Counted from the stretch's first letter, positions 1 through 9,706 are shown. The stretch: DNA of 64,000 nt from Mesobacillus persicus (GCF_900109925.1 NZ_FOBW01000012.1:1-64000), one strand, 5' to 3'. The notes: a model not told the origin generated them from the sequence alone. Numbers and translations: made by a program.

Positions 1-95
1 GCCTAAAAAACATCAAAGGCACAACTAGCTCATTCTCACTAGTTGTGCCTTTTTACATGCAAAACTTCCGATTGTCCGCTTTAAGAACCGTCCCC
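1..95. repeat. 95-bp direct repeat, copy 1 (terminator plus repeat half-unit)
   Basis: Positions 1-95 and 1007-1101 are nearly identical, with about four substitutions by eye. Each copy holds the terminator hairpin followed by the AAGAACCGTCCCC half-unit. Each lies at the 3' side of a minus-strand gene, so the two copies bracket the sigma factor gene and its upstream region. Confidence 0.9.
15..56. terminator. Bidirectional-looking terminator after the sigma factor gene
   Basis: A 14-bp stem (AAAGGCACAACTAG pairing with CTAGTTGTGCCTTT) with a short loop is flanked by T-rich sequence on both sides. It lies just past the 3' end of the minus-strand sigma factor gene. The same hairpin recurs at 1021-1062. 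Confidence 0.8.
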
Positions 96-566
96 AATTA
101 GTTTTTTCTTTGCTCCTGCTCGCCAGGCTTTGACGGCTGAGGGGCTGACGTGTTCAATTTCTGCTATTTCTTTGATGCTGAAGCCTTTTAGGCAGTAGTA
201 GAGAACCCATTTTGTTTGGTTTTCGGTGAGTTGATTGCTTTTACAGAAGGAGAGGAGAATGTCTTCCTCGAGCGGACATGTCGTCCAAGGATCTTCGATG
301 GCTCCCCAAAACTCTTCACTTGCTGGACATGTGTGGTCTTCATAGTTTTTGCTCTTCTTGAGTTCGGTAAGGATTTTTCCTTTGATGTAGGTGTAAGCAT
401 AGTTGAGAAACTGACCTTTTTCTGGGTCGAAGCGCTCATAGGCTTCCCAAAGTCCAATCTGGCCGATTTGGAAGTAATCATCCTTGTTTTTATAGATATT
501 TAATGAGCGAATAATGCTATAGATCATCGGTGTGTATTGTTCGGCGACTTGTTCGAAACTCTCCAT
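81..566 (-). CDS. Sigma-70 family RNA polymerase sigma factor
   Basis: 161 residues. The N-terminal half has region-2 features (DDYFQIGQIGLWEAYERFD, roughly residues 29-48), and the C-terminal half has a region-4 helix-turn-helix (GFSIKEIAEIEHVSPSAVKA, roughly 128-147). It should direct RNA polymerase to a small alternative regulon; the target cannot be told from sequence. It stands alone on the minus strand, with no anti-sigma gene visible next to it. The last residues (IGDGS) and the stop codon are encoded by a GGGGACGGTTCT repeat half-unit at 83-95, so the natural C-terminus has probably been replaced or extended by repeat sequence. Sigma family is clear; subgroup is not. Confidence 0.85.
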   Translation of the reverse strand: MESFEQVAEQYTPMIYSIIRSLNIYKNKDDYFQIGQIGLWEAYERFDPEKGQFLNYAYTYIKGKILTELKKSKNYEDHTCPASEEFWGAIEDPWTTCPLEEDILLSFCKSNQLTENQTKWVLYYCLKGFSIKEIAEIEHVSPSAVKAWRAGAKKKLIGDGS

Positions 567-1006
567 TTTGCTTTCCTTCAGAAAGCGCGCTTTGCTCTTG
601 TATTCCCGGGTACCTTAAAGATAGCTAGATAATGAGAATGGAGCGAATCTACCAAGTTCACTTTTTATCGAAAATAGGACCCTAAACGGCCATTTTTGCG
701 GTCAAATGTGATTTATAAGTGGCGATTTCACTATTTAAGCTGTTTTTAGGGTGAATTGTTTCCCCTGTATAGTACTTTGAGGTAGGAATTAGACATCTGA
801 AGTGGGGGGAGAGTGAGTCTAAGGGCTGTGTAGGGGACAGGGAAAGTATACTCAAACCAGTAAAAATCAGGGGATTCTAAACTATCAGGCCTAGGAAGAG
901 GATCAAAGGCGAAAAGAATAAATGAAACCGAAAGGGTGAATTTCCTAGACCAGGGGCCGCCACTTCATTCTTATCTGGCAATCACAAATTTTACGTTGGA
1001 TCTTCA

Positions 1007-1101
1007 GCCTAAAAAACATCAAAGGCACAACCAGCTCATTCTCGCTAGTTGTGCCTTTTTACATTCAAAACTTCCGATTGTCGGCTTTAAGAACCGTCCC
1101 C
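1007..1101. repeat. 95-bp direct repeat, copy 2
   Basis: Second copy of the block at 1-95, located downstream of the Gfo/Idh/MocA gene, which ends at 1190. It includes the same terminator hairpin (1021-1062) and the AAGAACCGTCCCC half-unit at 1089-1101. Confidence 0.9.
1021..1062. terminator. Terminator after the Gfo/Idh/MocA gene
   Basis: Near-identical copy of the 15-56 hairpin (AAAGGCACAACCAG stem against CTAGTTGTGCCTTTTT). It lies about 130 bp beyond the stop of the minus-strand oxidoreductase gene. Confidence 0.75.
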
Positions 1102-1189
1102 ATTGCTTACCCATTGCTTATTTAGGGCCTTGAGCTCTAGGAGAGCCCCTTGGCACCGTGGCCAAAAAGTCTGGGACAAGTGCCTAGTC

Positions 1190-2182
1190 CTATTGAATGA
1201 TAACTTTATCTCCCGTCTGAATGGCTTTGTAACATGCTTCGATGACTCGCATATTTTGAATCGATGAAGCGCCAGTCTGAACGGGTTGAAGGTCATTTAT
1301 AATAGCTTGTGAAAAATGTTCCACTTCCAATCGATAAATATCTCCGGGAATTCTTTCTTCACGGGTCATGCCATTATGATGGACCACTACATTGCCGATT
1401 CCACCATTAATATCCGGACGAAATGCGTAAGGTACTTTAATACTTCCTTTTGTTCCAACCACTTCATACTCATTGCGGCCAACCATGTCAAAACTGCAGT
1501 CAATCACAGCGGGAATTCCATTAGCCATCTCTAGATGCAAGAACGATGAAAGATCCACTCCCGTTTGGGAATCAATTTGCCCGATTCCTCTGACTTGAAC
1601 AGGCTCGGACTGGAGAACAGAACGAAGCACATGAAGTGAATAGCATCCTACATCATAAAGTGCGCCTCCGCCCATCTCCTTCTTCATGCGGATATCCCCT
1701 TCTCGGTCTTCTAGGAAGAAGGAGTGGCTAGATTTAAACAATTTAACCTCGCCGATTTCACCGGATTTAATGATTTCGCGCACGCGTTGATGTTGTGGAT
1801 GAAGCTGGTACATAAACGCTTCCATAAATTTCACGCCATGCTCCTCACAAGTTTGAACGATTTCTTCGGCTTCATGAGCTGACAGCGCAATTGGCTTCTC
1901 ACATAGGACATGCTTTCCTTTTTGCGCAGCCTTGAGAACCCATTCCTTATGTAAATGATTAGGAAGCGGAATGTATACCGCATCGATTTCAGCGTCATCT
2001 AATAATTCCTCGTAGCTTTCATACGCTTTGGCGATCTGAAGCTCTGCAGCAACATCATGTACTTTACTGCCTCGACTCGCAATCGCTACAACCTCAGCCT
2101 GGTCAGCTCTGAGAATCGCAGGAATCAACTGAGTTCTAGCAATATGTGCTGTACTTAAAATACCCCATTTTATTTTATCCAA
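1190..2182 (-). CDS. Gfo/Idh/MocA family NAD(P)-dependent oxidoreductase
   Basis: About 330 residues. The N-terminus is a Rossmann fold (KIKWGILSTAHIA) and the diagnostic EKP motif (HVLCEKPIAL) follows near residue 95. The C-terminal substrate-binding domain begins with GGGALYDVGCYSLH. Family members oxidise sugars, sugar alcohols or related cyclic polyols, and the adjacent sugar ABC transporter suggests a sugar substrate. I chose the TTG start at 2182 because AAGGAGGAGA sits 5 bp upstream. The reading frame stays open about 26 codons further, but that part is encoded by a GGGACAGG palindrome and is unlikely to be translated. The exact substrate cannot be assigned. Confidence 0.85.
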   Translation of the reverse strand: MDKIKWGILSTAHIARTQLIPAILRADQAEVVAIASRGSKVHDVAAELQIAKAYESYEELLDDAEIDAVYIPLPNHLHKEWVLKAAQKGKHVLCEKPIALSAHEAEEIVQTCEEHGVKFMEAFMYQLHPQHQRVREIIKSGEIGEVKLFKSSHSFFLEDREGDIRMKKEMGGGALYDVGCYSLHVLRSVLQSEPVQVRGIGQIDSQTGVDLSSFLHLEMANGIPAVIDCSFDMVGRNEYEVVGTKGSIKVPYAFRPDINGGIGNVVVHHNGMTREERIPGDIYRLEVEHFSQAIINDLQPVQTGASSIQNMRVIEACYKAIQTGDKVIIQ

Positions 2183-2205
2183 CGAAATCTCCTCCTTTTT
2201 TATAA

Positions 2206-2224
2206 GGGACAGGTTTACTGTCCC
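2206..2224. repeat. GGGACAGG-type palindrome
   Basis: GGGACAG and CTGTCCC form an inverted repeat with a short spacer, just upstream of the RBS of the oxidoreductase gene. Related copies lie at 2330, 10677, 12946, 14051 and 19701. Confidence 0.6.
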
Positions 2225-2329
2225 AGTTGTTTCAAAGAACGTAATACTACTAAAAGTCAATACTAACCCTGTCGGAAAGGACTGTAGGGGAGTGGAGTGC
2301 TATCAACACTTCTTTTTTAGCTGGGAAAA

Positions 2330-2341
2330 GGGACCTGTCCC
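2330..2341. repeat. GGGACAGG-type palindrome
   Basis: GGGACCTGTCCC, a compact palindrome ending on the last base of the sugar permease gene (stop at 2341-2343 on the minus strand). Confidence 0.55.
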
Positions 2342-3501
2342 TAAGACTTCTTCTTATTAATAATATCAAATGCTACGGCTGCGAGTAGGACTAGACCTTT
2401 GATTGCTTGTTGCCAGTCAATTCCTAGACCTAGAATGGACATCCCGTTGTTCATGACACCCATTACCAAACCACCGATCACGGCGCCAACTACTGTACCG
2501 ACACCACCGTAGGCAGAAGCACCTCCGATGAATACGGCTGCGATGGCGTCTAGCTCGAATAGGTTACCAGCTCTTGGAGTTGCTGCGTTTAGACGGGCAG
2601 CGAAGATTAAACCTGATAAAGCAGCTAAAACACCCATGTTTACGAAAACACCAAAGGTTACTTTTTTCGTTTGAACACCAGATAATGAGGCAGCTTTTAA
2701 ATTTCCACCAACAGCGTAAACATGACGACCAATAATGGTCTTTTTCATAACGAACGTATACGCGACAATAATCACAAATAAGATAACTAAAATGTTAGGA
2801 AGTCCTCTATAGGTTGCTAATACGTATGTGAACGTATTGACTACAGCAAAAATAGCAACTAACTTTGCATAAAACAACCCTTTAGAACCCACTTCGAAGT
2901 TATAGCGCAATTGGTTGTTTCGACCATTTATTTCTAGACCAATCAGGATAAGCGAAACGGCAACACCAATGACGATTGAAAAGATATGAATGTCTGTACC
3001 GCCGAATAAATCGGGTAGGAACCCATTGCTGAGTTTTTGGAATGACTCAGGATATGGAGCAATTGATTGACCTTGTAATACGACTAATGTTAAACCTCTA
3101 AATAATAACATCCCAGCAAGGGTTACGATAAATGCTGGTATTCCAACATAAGCAACCCAAAAACCTTGCCATGCCCCGATTAATGCGCCAGCAGCAAGAC
3201 AGATGATGACTGCAAGAACAGGATTCATCTGCATGTTAATCATTAAAATCGCTGAAATCGCTCCAATAAATGCAGCAACCGAACCTACGGATAAGTCAAT
3301 ATGACCGGTGATAATTACGAGCACCATTCCAACTGCTAGAATTAGAATGTAACTATTTTGTAGAATAAGGTTGGTAATGTTTAATGGCTTTAATAGCGTA
3401 CCGTCTGTTAAAACTTGAAACAATAAGGTAATTAACACTAAAGCAATGACCATACTAGATTGCTTTAGATTCTTTTTTAATAAAGTAGTAATTGAATTCA
3501 T
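2341..3501 (-). CDS. gguB: Sugar ABC transporter permease (GguB/MmsB/XylH family)
   Basis: 386 residues with about ten hydrophobic membrane segments. It carries the carbohydrate-uptake-2 permease signature around GHIDLSVGSVAAF, and the C-terminal half contains FIGGASAYGGVGTVVGAVIGG. The protein forms the membrane channel for a pentose or hexose imported by the ChvE-like binding protein. Its RBS (GGGGGT) overlaps the stop codon of the ATPase gene 6 bp upstream, so the two are translationally coupled. Order of transcription is binding protein, ATPase, permease. Family is firm; the sugar (xylose, arabinose, galactose or similar) is inferred only from homologous systems. Confidence 0.88.
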   Translation of the reverse strand: MNSITTLLKKNLKQSSMVIALVLITLLFQVLTDGTLLKPLNITNLILQNSYILILAVGMVLVIITGHIDLSVGSVAAFIGAISAILMINMQMNPVLAVIICLAAGALIGAWQGFWVAYVGIPAFIVTLAGMLLFRGLTLVVLQGQSIAPYPESFQKLSNGFLPDLFGGTDIHIFSIVIGVAVSLILIGLEINGRNNQLRYNFEVGSKGLFYAKLVAIFAVVNTFTYVLATYRGLPNILVILFVIIVAYTFVMKKTIIGRHVYAVGGNLKAASLSGVQTKKVTFGVFVNMGVLAALSGLIFAARLNAATPRAGNLFELDAIAAVFIGGASAYGGVGTVVGAVIGGLVMGVMNNGMSILGLGIDWQQAIKGLVLLAAVAFDIINKKKS

Positions 3502-3507
3502 TATGAG

Positions 3508-5037
3508 TTACCCCCTACTATTTGTCATATACTTCATGAGGACTTCTTGTGTTGCATCAGCTTTCTTCACTTCACCAGTAATCTCGCCTTCACTCATGAC
3601 GTAGACTCTGTCACACATGCCGATAATTTCTGGAAGTTCCGATGAAATAACGAGAATTCCTTTTCCTTGACTCGCTAACTCATTCATAATCGTATAAATT
3701 TCAAATTTTGCTCCAACGTCAATCCCTCTCGTAGGTTCATCTAGAATAAGAAGGTCTGGTTCCGAGAACATCCATTTACTAAGAACAACTTTTTGCTGAT
3801 TTCCTCCACTTAAATTCCCTACCTTTTGCGTAACGCTAGGGGTTTTAATATTCATTTTCGTACGATATTCTTCAGCAACGACGTACTCTTTGTTGTCATT
3901 GATGACATGGTTATTAGCGATCTTGTTTAAACTTGCGAGAGAGATATTTTCTTTTATATCATTCATTAAAATTAGCCCGTATTCTTTTCGGTCCTCGCTC
4001 ACATAGGCAATTCCTTCGTTAATCGCTTTCGTCACATTTGTTAGATTTAATGGTTTGCCATCTTTATAGACTTCACCCGTTGTCTTTTTGCCATAGGATT
4101 TACCAAAAATACTCATCGCAAGTTCCGTTCTTCCGGAACCCATTAATCCAGCAATCCCAACTATTTCTCCCTTTTTAATATGGAGATTGACGTCTTTAAC
4201 GATTTGTCGTTCATTTTGGACTGGGTGAAAAGTACTCCAATTTTTGACTTCAAAGAAGGTTTCGCCTATGTTTGGCTGTCTTTCTGGATAGCGGTTCGTT
4301 AAGCTCCGACCAACCATCCCATTAATAATCCGATCTTCAGTGATATCGGCGGTATCGATGGTTTCAATTGATTGTCCATCGCGGATAATGGTAACGGAAT
4401 TTGCTACTTTTTTAATTTCATTTAATTTATGTGAGATAATAATTGATGTCATCCCTTGACTTCGTAATTCCATCAATAGGTTTAAGAGATTTTCACTATC
4501 GTTTTCGTTTAGGGCTGCTGTTGGCTCATCTAAAATGAGCAGCTTTACATTTTTCGATAGAGCTTTCGCGATTTCAACTAGCTGCTGCTTCCCAACCCCG
4601 ATATCCTTAATTAACGTGTTTGGGGATTCCTGCAAGCCAACTTTGTTTAATAAATCTCTAGCTTTACTTACTGTTTCATTCCAGTTAATTACACCTTTTT
4701 TCGCTTGTTCATTCCCTAAAAAGATATTTTCAGCAATAGAAAGTTCAGGGATAAGCGCTAATTCCTGATGGATAATAACAATCCCTAAATCTTCACTTTG
4801 TTTAATATCCTTAAATTCACAAAGTTGTTCCTTAAAAAGAATATCCCCCTCATACGTTCCATAAGGGTAGACCCCACTTAGCACTTTCATTAATGTGGAT
4901 TTACCAGCACCGTTTTCCCCGCAGATTGCATGGATCTCAGCTTCAACAACTTTTAAATTAACGTTATCTAATGCCTTTACTCCGGGGAATTCTTTAGTGA
5001 TGCTTTTCATTTCTAAAATGATTGATTCCGATTTCAT
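3508..5037 (-). CDS. gguA: Sugar ABC transporter ATP-binding protein (GguA/MglA/XylG family)
   Basis: 509 residues with two fused ABC domains, as usual for carbohydrate-uptake-2 importers. Domain 1 has Walker [10 protein letters not shown] at residues 40-48 and a Walker [12 protein letters not shown]. Domain 2 has the degenerate P-loop GLMGSGRTE, then the signature LSGGNQQKV and [14 protein letters not shown]. It energises uptake through the adjacent permease. The start is supported by AAGGGTG seven bases upstream. A terminator hairpin separates it from the upstream binding-protein gene, so its expression is probably lower than that of the binding protein. Confidence 0.9.
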   Translation of the reverse strand: MKSESIILEMKSITKEFPGVKALDNVNLKVVEAEIHAICGENGAGKSTLMKVLSGVYPYGTYEGDILFKEQLCEFKDIKQSEDLGIVIIHQELALIPELSIAENIFLGNEQAKKGVINWNETVSKARDLLNKVGLQESPNTLIKDIGVGKQQLVEIAKALSKNVKLLILDEPTAALNENDSENLLNLLMELRSQGMTSIIISHKLNEIKKVANSVTIIRDGQSIETIDTADITEDRIINGMVGRSLTNRYPERQPNIGETFFEVKNWSTFHPVQNERQIVKDVNLHIKKGEIVGIAGLMGSGRTELAMSIFGKSYGKKTTGEVYKDGKPLNLTNVTKAINEGIAYVSEDRKEYGLILMNDIKENISLASLNKIANNHVINDNKEYVVAEEYRTKMNIKTPSVTQKVGNLSGGNQQKVVLSKWMFSEPDLLILDEPTRGIDVGAKFEIYTIMNELASQGKGILVISSELPEIIGMCDRVYVMSEGEITGEVKKADATQEVLMKYMTNSRG

Positions 5038-5289
5038 TTCGTCACACCCTTTGTCATATGAGAAATAGTAGTCTATATCGCAACTAGTAAGATTGAACGG
5101 TTACTAGTGGAAATTCATAATTTATGAATCCGTTACATTTGATAGGAATATATTTAAGTAATTTTAAAAAATAATGAATGATAGTAAAAAAGTGCGTCTT
5201 CTTACCTTGTTGGTTTTTCCGATTCTTTTCGAATGAAGTTAGCTTAATCGCATTTTTTTATAAAAGTGTGGCCGTTAAGAGTTCTTATT
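5038..5289. other. AT-rich leader between terminator and gguA
   Basis: A 250-bp AT-rich stretch between the terminator after the binding-protein gene and the ATPase gene. It contains no ORF with an RBS. Confidence 0.4.
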
Positions 5290-5328
5290 GAAAAAAAGGA
5301 GTAATAACCACCAGGTTAATTACTCCAT
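5290..5328 (-). terminator. Terminator or attenuator between binding protein and ATPase genes
   Basis: On the minus strand GGAGTAATTAAC pairs with GTTATTACTCC and is followed by seven T residues. It sits 25 bp past the binding-protein stop codon, inside what would otherwise be one transporter operon. Confidence 0.8.
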
Positions 5329-5352
5329 CTTATCCTTTTGTTCACGAACAAA

Positions 5353-6429
5353 TTATTGAAGCTGATCTTCTGTATAATATCCGCTGTCAATGATGACTTC
5401 TTTGTAGTTTTCAGCATCTACGTATACTGGCTCTAATAGGAAAGAAGGAACTACTTTTTTACCATTGTCGTAAGTTTCAGTGTCATTCACTTCAGCTTCT
5501 TCACCAGCAACAATCGCTTGAACCATTTCTACTACTTTTTCTGCTAATTTACGAGTGTCTTTGAATACTGTCATAGACTGATCGCCAGCGATGATTGCTT
5601 TCAATGATTGAAGCTCAGCATCTTGACCAGTGATATATGGCAGGTCAGTGTACCCAATGTTTTTAAGGGCAGAGATAATCCCAATAGCAAGTCCGTCATT
5701 TGGAGATAAAACAGCATCTACTTTATCATCTGTGTAGTATGTGCTTAAAAGGTTATCCATTCTTGCTTGTGCGTTTGCAGCACTCCAAGTCATAGTTGAA
5801 ACCTTATCCATGCCAACTTGGCCACTCTTAACAACTAATTTACCTTCGTCAATGTAAGGCTGTAATACAGACATTGCACCATCATAGAAGAAGTATGCAT
5901 TGTTATCATCTGGAGATCCGCCGAATAATTCGATGTTAAATGGACCTGCTTGGTTTTCTAAATCTAATGCTTCAACAAGGTAGTTCCCTTGTGTTACACC
6001 TACTTTGAAGTTATCAAATGTTGCATAGTAAGAAACGTGCTCAGAACCTTTGATTAAACGGTCGTAAGCGATTACAGGAATTTCAGAATCAGCAGCCATT
6101 TGAAGTACGTTTGTTAGCGCTTCTCCATCAATGGCAGCAATAACTAGAACTTCAACGCCTTTAGTAATCATATTTTCAATTTGAGACACTTGCGTTTCAA
6201 CAACATCTTCTGCATATTGTAAATCTACTTTATAATCCATTTTTTCTAGTTCTTTTACCATGTTGTCGCCGTCGTGAACCCATCTTTCAAGAGACTTAGA
6301 AGGCATTGATACACCGATGAATCCTGCTTCACCACTTCCACCATCTGTAGAAGCTTTGTCGCCTCCGCCACAAGCTGTTAAGACTGTAGCTATCAAAACT
6401 GCGATCAATAATAGACTTAGTTTCTTCAT
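5353..6429 (-). CDS. chvE: Sugar-binding lipoprotein of the ChvE/MmsA type
   Basis: 358 residues. A signal peptide with lipobox VLTAC is followed by a periplasmic-binding-protein fold. The start of the mature protein ([19 protein letters not shown]) and [20 protein letters not shown] closely resemble ChvE-type multiple-sugar-binding proteins. It captures a monosaccharide outside the cell and hands it to the GguA-GguB type transporter encoded downstream. I placed the start at MKKLSLLL (6429), after a GGGGGAAAG RBS; the frame extends 20 codons further without an RBS. A cre-like site at 6459-6472 lies between promoter region and start. Confidence 0.88.
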   Translation of the reverse strand: MKKLSLLLIAVLIATVLTACGGGDKASTDGGSGEAGFIGVSMPSKSLERWVHDGDNMVKELEKMDYKVDLQYAEDVVETQVSQIENMITKGVEVLVIAAIDGEALTNVLQMAADSEIPVIAYDRLIKGSEHVSYYATFDNFKVGVTQGNYLVEALDLENQAGPFNIELFGGSPDDNNAYFFYDGAMSVLQPYIDEGKLVVKSGQVGMDKVSTMTWSAANAQARMDNLLSTYYTDDKVDAVLSPNDGLAIGIISALKNIGYTDLPYITGQDAELQSLKAIIAGDQSMTVFKDTRKLAEKVVEMVQAIVAGEEAEVNDTETYDNGKKVVPSFLLEPVYVDAENYKEVIIDSGYYTEDQLQ

Positions 6430-6458
6430 GTTCTTTCCCCCTATTTGTAGTTTTATGA

Positions 6459-6472
6459 TGAATGCGCTTACA
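6459..6472 (-). promoter_or_regulatory. Candidate CcpA (cre) site
   Basis: On the minus strand TGTAAGCGCATTCA matches the consensus TGWAANCGNTNWCA with one mismatch. It lies 30 bp upstream of the sugar-binding lipoprotein start, suggesting carbon catabolite repression of the transporter. Confidence 0.55.
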
Positions 6473-6640
6473 GTCTTAATTGTATGGTACATTGGTCTTA
6501 TATAAAATCTTAAACTATAGCAAATTAATATGTCTTTCTTAAAAATATTAGATTATAAAAATAGGAATTATCCTAACATTCGATCTTTTCTGGACTATTT
6601 TAAGTCAATAGCACTTTTTTAATTTGACCTTCGTGTTACA

Positions 6641-6670
6641 AAAAAAAGTTCTAGCCAAATGCTAGAACTT
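6641..6670 (-). terminator. Terminator after the response regulator gene
   Basis: On the minus strand AAGTTCTAGC pairs with GCTAGAACTT around a five-base loop and is followed by a run of T. It ends the three-gene sensing operon that begins at 10661. Confidence 0.85.
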
Positions 6671-6692
6671 GAACCTTTCTCCAAGAGAATAG

Positions 6693-8252
6693 TCAGTGAA
6701 TGGATTGCCGATAATCACTTGGTGAGATCCCCGTGTATTTTTTAAACACACGACTAAAGTAATTAGGGTCTTTATACCCAACATGATAACAGACTTCTTT
6801 TACACTTTTCTGTTTTGAACGAATGAGTTCTTTGGCTCGTTCAACCCTCATTTCTGTTAAATAATCGATGAAGGAACTTCCAGCACGCTCTTTAAATATT
6901 TTACTAAAATATTGAGGACTTAGATTTACGACCTCCGCCACATCTTCAAGGGTAAGGGCCTTGTCAAAGTGCTCCGCAATATACTCCTTTGCGATTGCCA
7001 TGATATCTTTGGATTGTGAGTAATACATCGAGTGGATGTGATTGGCAATATTCATTAGTTCATCTTGAAGTTTAAATACGCCGTTACTTTCTACTAGATT
7101 TCTGTTAACGGAAATCAAGATGCCTGAGTCCATAATTTGGCGGCTTAATAGGACCAAAAATTCAGAGGCCTTTTCTTCCATCTCTTTTGTATTTTTACAA
7201 TAGGCGACGAGGGAATCCATATACTTCTTATAATGCATCGGTACGTCATCTACGAGCCCCGAAGTAACCGCCTCCAATAATTTCTTCTCTAACTCGTAGG
7301 AATAGGTTCTCCCTTGATGATCTGCCTTTTCTGTGATTTGTTGATTATAGTAATGAACTTGGTAAGGACGTTGAATAGAAGAAAGTGCATAAAGGGCCTC
7401 ATGGTACGATTGTACAAATTTTTCCACCTCATCATATAAACGCCCAATTCCAATCGAAAACTGGAAGTCTGGAAAGGCCTGTCGTAGCTTAGAAATCATG
7501 TCCCTGCCACAAGTCATTGCCAACTCCTTGACTTTTGTTTTATTGTCCGTGTTTTTTTCATCTACCTGAATTAAGATAGGGATTCGATCCATCGTTTCCT
7601 CGCCAACAAAATGGTTGGGAAAATAAGCGCTCAACCCTTTTTGGACAAAAGAAATAACTTCTCCTGGCTCCTGTTGAATGGGGTTTTCATTCAGTTTCAT
7701 CCATTCAAAGACCATTACAAAGCTTTCTTTCTGGAATGTTCCTTCTAAATCTGACTCGATTAAATTTTGTTTCGTTGAGGCTTGCATGATCATAGAAGTG
7801 ATGACTCGGGACTGGACGATGGATAACGCACGCCGATAATTGTCCCTTAAAGTGAGTTCTTCTGTTCTTTTAGCCTTTTCCTGCTCGATTTCCTGTATCG
7901 TATTCCTTAAGGGCTCAATAATTTCTTCTCGGTTGTATGGTTTAAGAATGTAGTCACGCACACCAATCTTCATCAACTGACGAGCGTATTCGAATTTGTC
8001 AAACGCCGTTAACATAAAAATGTTTATGGACCCATTTGTCTTTTTAATTTCCTTTGCCGCTTCTACTCCATCAATTCCAGGCATTTTTATATCTAAAAAG
8101 ATGATGTCTGGGCGAAATTCCTCCGCTTTTAAGATTGCGGTCCGTCCGCTGTCTGCTTCATCGATTAAAACGGAGGGGAAGTTCTCTGTTATGATCATTT
8201 CTAGTCCTTTTCGTTCGATTGCTTCATCATCAACGATTAATATTCTATACAT
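6693..8252 (-). CDS. YesN-type response regulator with AraC DNA-binding domain
   Basis: 519 residues. The receiver domain is at residues 1-120 with acidic pocket DD at 8-9 and phospho-acceptor Asp54 in FLDIKMPG. A long linker with weak similarity to a divergent cyclase-like region follows. Two AraC helix-turn-helix motifs occupy roughly residues 415-519 (LTLEDVAEVVNLSPQYFSK and SVKEVCYHVGYKDPNYFSR). Phosphorylated by the kinase next to it, it should activate the sugar transporter operon immediately downstream on the same strand. Its ATG is 2 bp past the kinase stop codon. Confidence 0.9.
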   Translation of the reverse strand: MYRILIVDDEAIERKGLEMIITENFPSVLIDEADSGRTAILKAEEFRPDIIFLDIKMPGIDGVEAAKEIKKTNGSINIFMLTAFDKFEYARQLMKIGVRDYILKPYNREEIIEPLRNTIQEIEQEKAKRTEELTLRDNYRRALSIVQSRVITSMIMQASTKQNLIESDLEGTFQKESFVMVFEWMKLNENPIQQEPGEVISFVQKGLSAYFPNHFVGEETMDRIPILIQVDEKNTDNKTKVKELAMTCGRDMISKLRQAFPDFQFSIGIGRLYDEVEKFVQSYHEALYALSSIQRPYQVHYYNQQITEKADHQGRTYSYELEKKLLEAVTSGLVDDVPMHYKKYMDSLVAYCKNTKEMEEKASEFLVLLSRQIMDSGILISVNRNLVESNGVFKLQDELMNIANHIHSMYYSQSKDIMAIAKEYIAEHFDKALTLEDVAEVVNLSPQYFSKIFKERAGSSFIDYLTEMRVERAKELIRSKQKSVKEVCYHVGYKDPNYFSRVFKKYTGISPSDYRQSIH

Positions 8253-8254
8253 AG

Positions 8255-9706
8255 TCAGCCCTCCGATGTGAAGTTTTTAGGTAATATTAACTCTATGATG
8301 GTTCCTGTTCCAATCTCCGATTCAATCGAAATCCGTTCTTTTGATTGATAAAATAATTCCAGTCTCCTAAACACATTTTTGACCCCTAAACCCGTAGAAT
8401 GCCCAGTTGATCGGGACGTTGTCGTAGATTTATCTAAAAGCATATGAATGGTATCTCGATCCATCCCAATTCCATTATCACGGATTTTCAGAATGATGGA
8501 TTCCCCTTGGGAGTAACCTTCGATTTCAATCACTCCTTTTTGCTCATAAGGTTCAATCCCGTGTATAAATGCATTTTCTACTAAAGGCTGTAGGGTAAGA
8601 ATCGGTAGCTTTAGAGACAAACATTCATCGGAAACGTTTACAATGAAATCCACACGGTCCTGAAACCTTGTCTTTTGAATGTAAAAGTACTCTTGAACCA
8701 CACTAATTTCATCTGAGAGAGTGACAGGTTTGTCCATTGCCCCAAGATTGTATCTTAGTAATTTTGAAATCGAGTTAATAAGCCTATAAATTTGTTCGGA
8801 CCCATTGATTAGGGCATATTTTGAAATTGTGTTTAGTGTATTAAATAAGAAATGAGGGTTGATTTGACTTTGGAGACTTTTCAATTCCATTTCTTTTAAA
8901 AGTTTTTCTTGTTCCGATTGTTCCTTTAGTTGACGTACATTATGTTCTAAATCTGTGCGCATTTTATTAAAGGTTTTCGATAAAAAACCAATCTCGTCGT
9001 TCGATTCAGGAAGGGTTGGGCCATCCAACTTTCCCCTAGCTACTTCGCGGGAGGCCCGTGTTAGTTGGTAGATTGGACGAGTAATGTTATGACTGAACAA
9101 GTAAGTAATCAATAAGCCAAAAGACAACGCCGCAATGGTCATAAACACCAAGGTTACCTGCATATAGTCATTTCTTGTGTTAATGGCATCATAATAAGTC
9201 TGAAACATAGACAGGTCTTCATTTAACAGGGTTAAGGTCTGATCCTGAATGAAACCAATTAGCATGTAGGCTTCTTTTTGGTTCGAAGAATAAGCCTCGA
9301 TATCATCCTCTAAAAACGAATTCACTGCAGCATCGCTTTCCTCAATAAAGCTATCAATGATATTCTGGAAATTTTTCGTGTCGATAAAGTTGATTTCATT
9401 TTGAAAGTTTGTTTCTAACAATCTCTTTGCATTAATAAGGTCTTGGCGACTAGCCTGGTATTGGTCTAAATCGGCTGGAAGCTGCCTGATTAAGAAAGTT
9501 TCCATCGCTTCATACGTCTTTGCTGACTTTTGTGAAACATCGTTTAGCATAAAAAAACGTTCCTGAATAGTTGTATATTGCTGGATTGTCTGATTATTAT
9601 TGTAAATAACAAATAGGGAAAAGCTAATCATGATTAAAAATAAAATGATGAAAAAGACGATGAATTTCGTTCTGATGGGAATGGAAAAATTAGTCATTTT
9701 CAACAT
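8255..9706 (-). CDS. LytS/YesM-type sensor histidine kinase
   Basis: 483 residues. Transmembrane segments lie near residues 14-36 and 178-200 and flank an extracytoplasmic domain of about 140 residues. A HAMP linker follows, then a His_kinase core with phospho-acceptor His in INPHFLFNTLNTI. The ATPase domain carries PLVENAFIHGI and IRDNGIGM. It should transmit a signal from the membrane-anchored sugar-binding protein encoded upstream, whose last 17 bases it overlaps. The second in-frame ATG (9697) is an equally possible start because neither has a strong RBS. Confidence 0.9.
   Translation of the reverse strand: MLKMTNFSIPIRTKFIVFFIILFLIMISFSLFVIYNNNQTIQQYTTIQERFFMLNDVSQKSAKTYEAMETFLIRQLPADLDQYQASRQDLINAKRLLETNFQNEINFIDTKNFQNIIDSFIEESDAAVNSFLEDDIEAYSSNQKEAYMLIGFIQDQTLTLLNEDLSMFQTYYDAINTRNDYMQVTLVFMTIAALSFGLLITYLFSHNITRPIYQLTRASREVARGKLDGPTLPESNDEIGFLSKTFNKMRTDLEHNVRQLKEQSEQEKLLKEMELKSLQSQINPHFLFNTLNTISKYALINGSEQIYRLINSISKLLRYNLGAMDKPVTLSDEISVVQEYFYIQKTRFQDRVDFIVNVSDECLSLKLPILTLQPLVENAFIHGIEPYEQKGVIEIEGYSQGESIILKIRDNGIGMDRDTIHMLLDKSTTTSRSTGHSTGLGVKNVFRRLELFYQSKERISIESEIGTGTIIELILPKNFTSEG

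Larger units (their letters stand above)
567..1189. other. Gene-free interval with one terminator
   Basis: No ORF here has a credible RBS and family resemblance. Apart from the 95-bp repeat copy at 1007-1101, I see only AT-rich sequence upstream of the sigma factor gene and a G-rich tract around 800-845. Confidence 0.5.

Noticed and set aside
936-1133. 65-residue plus-strand ORF
   Set aside because: It runs through the direct repeat and terminator; no RBS.
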